Assembly (NCBI GenBank): GCA_016926135.1
Contig: JAFGPH010000368.1
Span: forward strand, 1-12,644
Direction of reading: 5' to 3'
DNA: 12,644 nt
Source of the DNA: Deltaproteobacteria bacterium
GTDB lineage: Bacteria > Desulfobacterota > DSM-4660 > Desulfatiglandales > HGW-15
Shown here: piece by piece, positions 6,781 through 12,644 of the stretch
Layout of the letters: every line of letters begins with the position of its first letter
Numbering within the stretch: the first letter of the stretch is position 1
Translations under genes and position numbers: made by a program
Notes under the pieces: model-generated
The model's input: only the letters and a program-made list of their open reading frames with translations
Databases searched by the model: none
Told to the model about the DNA's origin: nothing

Positions 6781-6853
6781 GGAGTGCTGGAGTGTCGGAG
6801 GGATGGATTATTGGGTAGAAAAAGAGGAGTTCTCCCTTTCTTGCCATCACTCC
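6781..6853. repeat. 'GGAGT' inverted repeat between cysS and the carboxyltransferase gene
   Basis: GGAGGGATGG (6797-6806) pairs with CCATCACTCC (6844-6853) at 9 of 10 positions. The centre folds again: AAAGAGGAG and CTCCCTTT flank TT. The leading GGAGTGCTGGAGTGT matches the style of the element at 4665-4746, which also has a small palindrome at its centre. The element starts 7 bp after the cysS stop. It may cap the cysS transcript, though no T-tract follows. Confidence 0.65.
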
Positions 6854-6951
6854 ATTCTTTGAACACTCTGAGTGGGATTTCCCCCATTTCGCGACAGAGG
6901 GACCCTTCCGGCGCAGGGGCTGGGACCCACATGATCACCGAGGCAAGGAAA

Positions 6952-8502
6952 ATGACAGATCAGGATGATTTGATCGAGGAACTGGAACGAAAGAGGAATA
7001 AATTCCTCCAGATGGGGGGGGCGGAGAAGGTTGCGCGCCAGCATGCAAAAGGTCGGCTCACCGCCAGGGAGCGGATCGACCGGCTTCTGGATCCCGAATC
7101 TTTCATGGAGATGGGACTCTTCGCCCACTCGGATTATCCGGGCATGGAGGAGCGAACGCCTGCGGACGGCCTCATCTGCGGGTATGGGCTGGTCGGCGGC
7201 AGGAGGGTGGCGGTGGTTGCCAATGACTTCACCGTCCTTGCCTCGACCAACGCACGGGTCAACCTCAAGAAACTCCTGACCTTCAAAAAGCAGGTCAAGG
7301 AGAGGACCAAGGTCCCCCTCATCTTCCTGGGTGAGGCAGGAGGGGCGCGGATGCCCGACTGCCAGGGATCCAAGGAGGTCTGCGGCCTGACCGGCTACGA
7401 ACTGGACGGCCTTCGAACCGAATACACCCACTTCCGGACCCAGCCCCTGATCTTCGCAGCCCTGGGAGAGTGTTACGGCGTGGCCGACTTCCAGGCGAAT
7501 CTCGCGGATTTCGTGGTCCAGGTCAAGGGGAGCGCCATTGCGGTTTCCGGCCCCCGCGCCCTGGGTCGGGCCATCGGGCAGACCCACAGCGGGGAAGAAA
7601 TGGGGGGGTGGGAGGTCCACTCCAGGATTACGGGCATCGCCGACAGGGTGGTTGAAAACGAAGAGGAGTGCTGGCGCATGATCCGGCGATACCTCGACTA
7701 CATGCCCAATCACCACGGCGAGCTTCCCCCGGTGCGTCCGGTGCCGGAGGGATCGGAGCATCGTATGGCTCGGATCCTGGAGGTGCTGCCCAAGGATCGA
7801 CGGCGGGTCTACGACATGCATCGTATCGTCGAATGCATCGTGGACGGCGGAGAATGCCTTGAGTTGAAGCCGGACTATGCGCGGATGCTCATTACGTCCC
7901 TGGCCCGAATCAACGGGGAGGTGGTCGGGATCGTGGCCAACAACCCGATGGTGAACCTCGGGGCCACGGACACGGACGCCCTGGACAAGATGATGAGCTT
8001 TCTCTGCCTTTGTGATTCCTACAACATCCCCCTGATCTTCCTCCACGATACGCCGGGCCACATGGTGGGCAAGGATGGAGAGCTGAAGAAGGTGGGGGCC
8101 AGGGTGGTGAATTCCCTTCAGTGCCTCTATCAGGTCACGGTTCCCAAGATCTCCATCATCATCCGCAAGACGTATGGGCAGGTGACCGTGAACATGTGCG
8201 GGATGGGAGGAGGCCCCGATTTCTTTGCGGCCTGGCCCACCGCGGAGATCGGTTTCATGGATCCCCTGATCGCGGCGGACGTCGTGTTCGGAAACCTCCC
8301 CGAGGAAGAAAGGGCCAAAGAAGTGGAAAAGATGATCGGAGACCTCACGCCCTATCCTGCCGCAGGGGCCTACTACCTGCAGGATATCATCGATCCGCGA
8401 AAAACCAGGGACTACCTGGTGAATGTCCTGCGAATCATCCGGGATTCCAAAGACAGGGGGATGAGCAGGCGCTGTCTGGCCAACTGGCCCACGAAGTTCT
8501 AG
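6952..8502 (+). CDS. biotin-dependent carboxyltransferase subunit (acyl-CoA carboxylase beta / decarboxylase alpha family)
   Basis: This is a 516-residue protein of the crotonase-fold family that includes propionyl-CoA carboxylase beta, methylmalonyl-CoA carboxyltransferase 12S and glutaconyl/methylmalonyl-CoA decarboxylase alpha. It would move a carboxyl group between biotin and an acyl-CoA. The N-domain shows KGRLTARERIDRLLDPESF (33-51), the oxyanion motif GEAGGARMPD (127-136) and SGPRALGRAIGQ (199-210). The C-domain shows GIVANNPMVNLGATDTDALDK (326-346). Its second oxyanion region differs from classic members: DVPGFLPG is DTPGHMVG (366-373), and the YGGAY-type segment is YGQVTVNMCGMGGG (408-421). 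The substrate cannot be read from sequence. ATG 6952 is preceded by AAGGA; ATG 6931, in frame, is an alternative. No biotin carboxylase, biotin carrier or sodium-pump subunit is in the window, so partners must lie elsewhere. Confidence 0.88.
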   Translation: MTDQDDLIEELERKRNKFLQMGGAEKVARQHAKGRLTARERIDRLLDPESFMEMGLFAHSDYPGMEERTPADGLICGYGLVGGRRVAVVANDFTVLASTNARVNLKKLLTFKKQVKERTKVPLIFLGEAGGARMPDCQGSKEVCGLTGYELDGLRTEYTHFRTQPLIFAALGECYGVADFQANLADFVVQVKGSAIAVSGPRALGRAIGQTHSGEEMGGWEVHSRITGIADRVVENEEECWRMIRRYLDYMPNHHGELPPVRPVPEGSEHRMARILEVLPKDRRRVYDMHRIVECIVDGGECLELKPDYARMLITSLARINGEVVGIVANNPMVNLGATDTDALDKMMSFLCLCDSYNIPLIFLHDTPGHMVGKDGELKKVGARVVNSLQCLYQVTVPKISIIIRKTYGQVTVNMCGMGGGPDFFAAWPTAEIGFMDPLIAADVVFGNLPEEERAKEVEKMIGDLTPYPAAGAYYLQDIIDPRKTRDYLVNVLRIIRDSKDRGMSRRCLANWPTKF

Positions 8503-8567
8503 GCCCTTGGTCTGTGACTTCTCTGCAATTTGCGGAGAAGTTGAAAAGCGAACCGCGGAATATCCAC

Positions 8568-8592
8568 CCTCCGCAGTAGCCTGCTGCGGAGG
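8568..8592. repeat. perfect 9-bp hairpin downstream of the carboxyltransferase gene
   Basis: CCTCCGCAG (8568-8576) and CTGCGGAGG (8584-8592) are perfectly complementary with a 7-nt loop. A weaker hairpin, CTCTGCA with TGCGGAG, lies just before it (8521-8537). Neither is followed by a T-tract, so terminator function for the preceding gene is possible but unproven. Confidence 0.5.
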
Positions 8593-8599
8593 ACGGGTC

Positions 8600-8676
8600 G
8601 AATACCGAATGTCCAATGTCGAGGGAATGACCTGCACCGGCTCACTTCATCATTCGACATTCCTTGTTCGACATTC
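8600..8676. repeat. 'GAATGTCGAA' imperfect inverted repeat
   Basis: The arm beginning GAATACCGAATGTCC and continuing AATGTCGAGGGAATGA (8600-8630) pairs with 8646-8676, whose complement starts GAATGTCGAACAAGG and continues AATGTCGAATGATGA. Short tandem variants of ATTCGACATTC also occur inside the right arm. It is one of three palindrome types in the 317-bp gap between the carboxyltransferase gene and uvrB, a gap with no convincing gene. Confidence 0.65.
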
Positions 8677-8695
8677 ATCATTCATTCAGAAGTTT

Positions 8696-8767
8696 GATTG
8701 CGGTCCTGAGAGACCACCCCCAGGGCGGCCCGCCATGCGCCCCGTATTCGTGAACGTATTTATGAAA
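8696..8767 (-). repeat. dispersed palindromic element, copy D (right half, inverted, upstream of uvrB)
   Basis: On the minus strand this reads a TCATAAA-type leader, ATGGCG, then GGCCGCCCTGGGGGTGGTCT, CTCAGGACCGCAATC. The latter part matches the right arm of copies A and B (GGCC, then GGGGG, GGTCTCTCAG, CCGCAA). It is oriented opposite to copy C, which lies on the other side of uvrB, and shares with C a 20-bp leader palindrome that A and B lack. Confidence 0.6.
8747..8766. promoter_or_regulatory. palindromic motif upstream of uvrB, candidate operator
   Basis: TTCGTGAA, CGTA, TTTATGAA is a degenerate palindrome in which each half fits TTCRTRAA and the mismatches are transitions. It lies 53 bp before the uvrB start. 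Its half-site resembles the TTGTGAA of Rex repressor sites but the second half fits poorly. The same motif occurs within repeat copy C after uvrB, so it may simply be part of the repeat. Confidence 0.25.
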
Positions 8768-8819
8768 AGGTGTACCAAGTGCACGCCGGAGAACGGCGCC
8801 AGATTGGAGTGATGGAACC

Positions 8820-10814
8820 TTGGCTGAATTTCAACTCGTAACCGATCTCCAACCCTGCGGAGATCAGCCGGAGGCGATTCGATCCCTTTCCGAAGGGGTC
8901 CAAAAGGGGCTGAAGCACCAGGTCCTGCTCGGAGTGACCGGCTCGGGGAAGACCTTCACCATGGCCCACGTGATCGCCGAGACCCGGAAACCCACCCTGA
9001 TCATTGCCCCCAACAAGACGCTGGCCGGCCAGCTCTACGGCGAGTTGAAGAGGTTCTTCCCCCACAACGCGGTCGAGTACTTTGTCAGCTACTACGACTA
9101 CTACCAGCCGGAGGCTTACATTCCCCAGTCCGACACCTACATCCAGAAGGACGCCCATATCAACGAGCAGATCGACAAGATGCGCCACTCCGCCACCCGG
9201 TCCCTCCTCGACAGGGAGGACGTGATCATTGTGGCGAGCGTTTCCTGCATCTACGGTCTGGGGTCTCCCGAGGCTTATCACAACATGCTGCTCACCATCG
9301 AGAAAGACGGCATCCTCTCCAGGGAGGACGCCCTCCGAAAGCTCGTGGAGATCCACTATGAACGTGGAGATTACGACTTTTTCAGGGGCCGCTTCAGGGT
9401 GAGGGGGGACGTCCTGGACATCTATCCGGTCCACGAGGAGGACCGGGCCGTGCGAATCCATTTTTTCGGAGACCAGGTGGAAGCCATCCAGGAGATCGAT
9501 CCGCTCACGGGCAAGGGGGTCCGGTCCCTCAACCGCCTGACCGTCTACCCGGCGACCCACTACGTCACCACCCCGGAGATCCGGGAGAGGGCCATTGAGC
9601 TGATCAAGGGGGAGCTGAAAGGCCGGATCGATTTCTTCCGCTCCTGCAACAAACTCCTGGAGGCCCAGCGCATCGAGGAGCGCACCCTCTTCGATCTGGA
9701 GATGATGCTGGAAATGGGATACTGCCATGGGATCGAGAACTACTCCAGACACCTTACCGGCAGGGCCCCGGGCGAAGCGCCTCCCACCCTCCTCGACTAC
9801 TTCCCCAGGGACTTTCTCCTTATGATCGACGAAAGCCACATCACGGTCCCCCAGTTGAACGGCATGTACAACGGGGACCGGTCCAGGAAGGAGACCCTCG
9901 TTGCCTACGGCTTTAGGCTTCCATCGGCCCTGGACAACCGGCCGCTCAAATTCGAGGAGTTCGAGGCGAGGGTGACTCGTGTGATCTATGTCTCGGCCAC
10001 GCCGGGACCTTACGAACTGGCAAGGGCAGAGAAGGTAAGCGAACAGATCATCCGGCCCACCGGACTCACGGACCCTGACATCCTGGTCCGCCCTGCCACA
10101 AACCAGGTGGATGACCTGCTCGGCAGGATCAGGGAAAGCATGGCACGCCAGGAACGCACCCTGGTGACCACCCTCACCAAGAGGATGGCCGAAGACCTCA
10201 CGGACTATCTCTCGGACCTCGGCATCAAGGTGACCTATCTTCATTCTGACATCAAGACCCTTGAGAGAATGTCGATCATCCGGGACCTCAGGCTTGGTGT
10301 CTACGACGTCCTGGTGGGGATCAATCTGCTGCGGGAGGGTCTGGACCTCCCCGAGGTTTCCCTGGTCGCCATCTTGGACGCGGACAAGGAGGGATTCCTG
10401 CGCTCCGAGAGGTCCCTCATCCAGACCTGCGGCCGGGCCGCAAGAAACGTCCGCGGTCAGGTCATTCTGTATGCCGATCACGTCACCGGTTCCATGGCCA
10501 GGGCCATCGAAGAAAGCAACCGCCGCAGGAGACTGCAGATCGATTACAATGAGTTGAACGGGATCACCCCGGTCTCCATCCAGAAGGCGATCGAAGACAT
10601 CCTGGGCTCCGTCTATGAAGCCGATTACGTGACCGTGCCTGCGACGGCGGAAGAGCCGGCCTCTTACTTCAGCCTGGAAATCCTCCGCGACAGGGTCAAG
10701 GACCTGAACGGAAGGATGAGGGAAGCGGCCAAGAAACTGGAATTCGAGGAAGCGGCCCGGCTCAGGGATAAGATCAAGGACCTGGAGGCAAGGGAACTCG
10801 AACTCCTGGCATGA
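8820..10814 (+). CDS. uvrB: UvrABC excinuclease subunit B
   Basis: This 664-residue protein (E. coli has 673) is the damage-verification helicase of nucleotide excision repair. It is loaded onto DNA by UvrA and recruits UvrC. Walker A is GVTGSGKT (38-45). The damage-probing beta-hairpin, [16 protein letters not shown], begins near residue 87. Walker B is IDESH (336-340). Helicase motifs V and VI appear as [17 protein letters not shown] and QTCGRAARN. The C-terminal UVR coiled coil, which binds UvrC, runs from about 632 to 660 ([20 protein letters not shown]). The start is TTG at 8820: no ATG or GTG lies in frame between it and a stop at 8763, and the product begins exactly where the family does. 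A GGAG lies 10 nt upstream, so initiation may be weak. uvrA and uvrC are not in the window. Inverted, degenerate halves of one repeat family flank the gene. Confidence 0.97.
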   Translation: MAEFQLVTDLQPCGDQPEAIRSLSEGVQKGLKHQVLLGVTGSGKTFTMAHVIAETRKPTLIIAPNKTLAGQLYGELKRFFPHNAVEYFVSYYDYYQPEAYIPQSDTYIQKDAHINEQIDKMRHSATRSLLDREDVIIVASVSCIYGLGSPEAYHNMLLTIEKDGILSREDALRKLVEIHYERGDYDFFRGRFRVRGDVLDIYPVHEEDRAVRIHFFGDQVEAIQEIDPLTGKGVRSLNRLTVYPATHYVTTPEIRERAIELIKGELKGRIDFFRSCNKLLEAQRIEERTLFDLEMMLEMGYCHGIENYSRHLTGRAPGEAPPTLLDYFPRDFLLMIDESHITVPQLNGMYNGDRSRKETLVAYGFRLPSALDNRPLKFEEFEARVTRVIYVSATPGPYELARAEKVSEQIIRPTGLTDPDILVRPATNQVDDLLGRIRESMARQERTLVTTLTKRMAEDLTDYLSDLGIKVTYLHSDIKTLERMSIIRDLRLGVYDVLVGINLLREGLDLPEVSLVAILDADKEGFLRSERSLIQTCGRAARNVRGQVILYADHVTGSMARAIEESNRRRRLQIDYNELNGITPVSIQKAIEDILGSVYEADYVTVPATAEEPASYFSLEILRDRVKDLNGRMREAAKKLEFEEAARLRDKIKDLEARELELLA

Positions 10815-10901
10815 CTTTTCGAGAAAGGTGGCACGGCCGAGAGACGGAGGGTTGAGACTGGCCTCACCCGAATGCCGCCAAACCTTCTCCTGTTGTCCTG
10901 A

Positions 10902-10990
10902 CTCATAAACACATTCACAAATGCGGCCTGGACCACCACCCCTCCAAGGCCCTCTCAACAATGGCGGCCACCAATTGCAAGGGCCGCAAC
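10902..10990 (+). repeat. dispersed palindromic element, copy C (left half, downstream of uvrB)
   Basis: The order is CTCATAAA, CACA, TTCACAAA (10902-10921), then GCGGCCTG, ACCACC, CCTCCAAGGCCCTCTCAACA, ATGGCG. The latter part parallels the left arm and apical part of copy B (GCGGCCTG, ACCATC, CCAAGGCCCTCACAGCA, ATGGCG). The end GGGCCGCAAC matches the terminal block of the other copies. The internal right arm is missing. The element occupies most of the 286-bp gap after uvrB; the remaining 10815-10901 shows nothing I recognise. Confidence 0.65.
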
Positions 10991-11013
10991 TCAGGACACT
11001 TACGGGATCGGCA

Positions 11014-11042
11014 TTGACACTGCCGAACTGCGGCGATATGCT
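11014..11042 (+). promoter_or_regulatory. sigma-70-type promoter for the secreted protein / molybdoenzyme operon
   Basis: A perfect TTGACA at 11014-11019 is followed after 17 bp by TATGCT at 11037-11042 (4 of 6 to TATAAT). It lies about 60 bp upstream of the ATG at 11101, after repeat copy C, and would start a transcript independent of uvrB. The assignment rests on consensus match and spacing. Confidence 0.5.
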
Positions 11043-11100
11043 CCTTTCTGTCCCTTCAGGCTGAGCGAAAGAATGCTTTTCCATACAAGGAGGTTCAGAC

Positions 11101-11691
11101 ATGAGAAGGTTTTTTTCACTGAAAAGACGGATGGTCCCCGTGATCGCCATGGTGCTTTCCGTGGGATCCGTTGGAATATCTTCTGCCGCGGACTTCAGTG
11201 CCGATTTTATGGCCACCTCCCCGGGGGGAAACGAGGCCAAGGGAAAGATCTATATGCAGGGCAACAAGACGCGCATGGAACCGGAGACGGCGGATGGAAA
11301 GGCCGTCACCATATCCAGGCCCGACAAGAAGGTGGTCTGGATCCTGATGGGGGAAGAGAAGATGTACATGGAACAGGCCTATCAGGAGGACCCCAGGACG
11401 CAGGAGTGGACACCTGCGAGGGAGGCCCGGGCCACGTTCGTGGGGAATGAGACCGTCTCGGGGTTGCCCTGCAAGAAGTACAAGGCGGCGGACAGGGAGC
11501 AATACTACTGGATCTCGGACCAGATCGCCTTCCCGGTGAAGATGCAGGACCCCGACGGGACCATGCTTCTCAAAAACATCAAGATCGGAAAACTCCCCGG
11601 CAGCCTTTTCGAGATCCCCGCCGGGTATCAGAAGTTCGCCATGCCCGGCATGGGGCCGGGAATGCCGCGCATGCCCGGGGGGAGGCCGTAG
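11101..11691 (+). CDS. secreted protein of unknown function, resembling DUF4412-type proteins
   Basis: This is a 196-residue protein with a clear signal peptide: basic RRFFSLKRR, hydrophobic MVPVIAMVLSVGSVGI, and a signal peptidase I site near SSAAD (after residue 29 or 30). No lipobox cysteine is seen. The mature part is rich in beta-strand-like patterns: a block around ADFSADFMATSPGGNEAKGK, then MQGNKTRME, an ILMGEEKMYMEQ segment, GLPCKKYKA, YYWISDQIAFPVKM and a FEIPAGYQKF block. This resembles periplasmic DUF4412 or LolA/LolB-like folds, but only by pattern. The tail is Met-Gly-Pro-rich (MPGMGPGMPRMPGGRP). The ATG has AGGAGG 7 nt upstream, the best ribosome site in the window. The next gene starts 2 bp after the stop, so the two are surely co-transcribed; a periplasmic accessory role for the oxidoreductase is possible but unproven. 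Confidence 0.85.
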   Translation: MRRFFSLKRRMVPVIAMVLSVGSVGISSAADFSADFMATSPGGNEAKGKIYMQGNKTRMEPETADGKAVTISRPDKKVVWILMGEEKMYMEQAYQEDPRTQEWTPAREARATFVGNETVSGLPCKKYKAADREQYYWISDQIAFPVKMQDPDGTMLLKNIKIGKLPGSLFEIPAGYQKFAMPGMGPGMPRMPGGRP

Positions 11692-11693
11692 GG

Positions 11694-12644
11694 ATGGTCG
11701 AAGACATACGCTGGCTCAAAACCCACTGCTCCCGAATGGATCACGGCGGGTGCGCCATCCTCGTGGGAGTGCGCGACAACCGTATCGTCAAGATCAAGGG
11801 CGACCCCGAGGGGTTCCTCAATCGGGGCTACGTCTGCCCCAAGGGTCTCGCCTCAGCCGACAGGCTCACCCACCCCTCGCGACTGAAACACCCCTTGAAA
11901 CGAGCGGGCGAGAGGGGCGCGGGGAGGTGGGATCGGATCTCCTGGCCCGAAGCCCTCGAAGAGATCAGCGGTAATCTGAACCGGATCAGGGAGGAGCATG
12001 GCCCAAAGTCGGTGGTCTTCGGCCAGGGTATGCCCAAGGGTCTCGAGCTTTTCGGTCTCATCCGGCTGGCGACCCTTTTCGGCTCCCCCAACGTCATTGC
12101 CGTGCAGGACGTCTGCCATGCGCCACGGGAGGTCTCGGGCGTCCACACCTGCGGGTTCTATCCTGTTGTGGATTTCCATCATCCCACCAAACTGATGGTG
12201 CTGTGGGCCAGCAATGTCACCAGCACCAATGAGGAAGGCCAGGTTTGCTCCCTGCTCATCGATCAATTGAGGCAGGGGACACCTCTCCTGGTCATCGATC
12301 CCAGGAGAACGCCCCTGGCCGAGAGGGCCAAGCTCTGGCTGCAGGTGAGACCCGGCGCAGACAACGCCCTTGCCCTCGGGTTCCTGAACGTCGTGATCTC
12401 CGAGGGGCTTTACGACAGGGACTTCGCGAGGGAATGGACTCATGGGTTTGAAGAACTTTCGGGGCAGGTGGCGGAGTTCACACCCGAGAGGGTTTCCGAG
12501 ACCACCTGGGTCCCCGCTTCCACCATCCGGGAGGCGGCCAGGCTTTATGCATCCGCACGTCCTGCCGCCATTCAGTGGGGAAACCCCATCGAGCAGAACA
12601 TCCACACCTTTGACACGGCGAGGGCCATCCTCTGCCTGATGGCC
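11694..12644 (+). CDS. molybdopterin-dependent oxidoreductase (DMSO reductase/formate dehydrogenase superfamily), cut by window edge
   Basis: ATG 11694, with GGAGG 8-9 nt upstream, opens a frame that continues to the edge (317 residues visible). The N-terminal iron-sulfur motif normally CxxxCxxxC-x27-C reads HCSRMDHGGC with GYVCPKG, giving Cys12, Asp16, Cys20 and Cys48; Asp replaces the second cysteine. The next block, GRWDRISWPEALEEIS (77-92), is typical of the catalytic family. VCHAPREVSG puts Cys141-His142 where formate dehydrogenases carry SeCys/Cys-His, so Cys141 is the likely Mo or W ligand. The pterin-binding block LMVLWASNVTSTNEEGQ and VIDPRRTPLAERA follow. There is no twin-arginine signal, so this subunit is probably cytoplasmic. 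The exact substrate is not determined; formate dehydrogenase is one option among several. Electron-transfer partners, if any, lie beyond the right edge. Confidence 0.88.
   Translation, partial: MVEDIRWLKTHCSRMDHGGCAILVGVRDNRIVKIKGDPEGFLNRGYVCPKGLASADRLTHPSRLKHPLKRAGERGAGRWDRISWPEALEEISGNLNRIREEHGPKSVVFGQGMPKGLELFGLIRLATLFGSPNVIAVQDVCHAPREVSGVHTCGFYPVVDFHHPTKLMVLWASNVTSTNEEGQVCSLLIDQLRQGTPLLVIDPRRTPLAERAKLWLQVRPGADNALALGFLNVVISEGLYDRDFAREWTHGFEELSGQVAEFTPERVSETTWVPASTIREAARLYASARPAAIQWGNPIEQNIHTFDTARAILCLMA

Noticed and set aside
6847..8637. Long minus-strand frame opposite the carboxyltransferase gene, and a similar one at 5311-6573 opposite cysS
   Set aside because: These are shadows of well-supported plus-strand genes, with low-complexity Gly/Pro/His/Arg-rich translations.
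8507..8812. Possible 101-residue plus-strand gene before uvrB
   Set aside because: It runs through three unrelated palindromic repeats and has no recognisable protein pattern; only its FVNVFM segment recurs elsewhere, and that is explained by the repeat.
8760..11240. Very long open frame on the minus strand opposite uvrB (826 codons)
   Set aside because: It is antisense to a clear uvrB gene; its length comes from GC-rich codon use on the plus strand, and its translation shows no family-like motif.
1..12644. CRISPR arrays, tRNA or rRNA genes, transposases, phage or toxin-antitoxin genes
   Set aside because: I saw no regularly spaced repeats, cloverleaf-like segments or mobile-element proteins on either strand; the repeats present are irregular and intergenic.

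Overview
The window is a GC-rich bacterial chromosome segment. A heptose-synthesis isomerase implies a lipopolysaccharide-bearing (Gram-negative) envelope. There is also a non-mevalonate isoprenoid gene, a CoA-based fatty-acid module, a stand-alone carboxyltransferase and a molybdopterin oxidoreductase. Together these suggest an anaerobic Desulfobacterota ('deltaproteobacterial') organism. That placement is inferred from gene content and style; no rRNA or other marker is present to prove it.

Layout. Positions 1-2315 are read on the minus strand: an alpha-methylacyl-CoA racemase/CoA-transferase family III protein (1095-2315), followed downstream by a hydratase-dehydrogenase fusion that runs off the left edge (1-963). 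These resemble AMACR and multifunctional enzyme 2, which cooperate in peroxisomal branched-chain beta-oxidation. A 467-bp divergent intergenic region (2316-2782) holds two copies of a palindromic repeat and a good sigma-70-type promoter.

From 2783 to the right edge everything is on the plus strand. The order is gmhA (sedoheptulose-7-phosphate isomerase), a conserved His-rich protein of unknown function, an FmdB-type zinc ribbon, ispF, cysS, a biotin-type carboxyltransferase, uvrB, a secreted small protein, and the start of a molybdopterin oxidoreductase cut by the right edge. The first six genes have gaps of 22 to 177 bp and may be partly co-transcribed. The last two genes are separated by 2 bp, sit behind their own promoter and look like a separate operon.

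Almost every intergenic gap contains an imperfect palindrome. At least three families are visible: a 'GGAGT' hairpin (4665-4746 and 6781-6853), a 'GAATGTCGAA' inverted repeat (8600-8676), and a larger element with four degenerate copies (about 2416, 2629, 8696 and 10902). The last two of these face each other across uvrB. No tRNA, rRNA, CRISPR array, transposase or phage gene was seen. The most interesting points are the AMACR/MFE-2-like pair, the repeat family around uvrB, the conserved orphan at 3408-4358, and the Cys-to-Asp change in the iron-sulfur motif of the molybdoenzyme.
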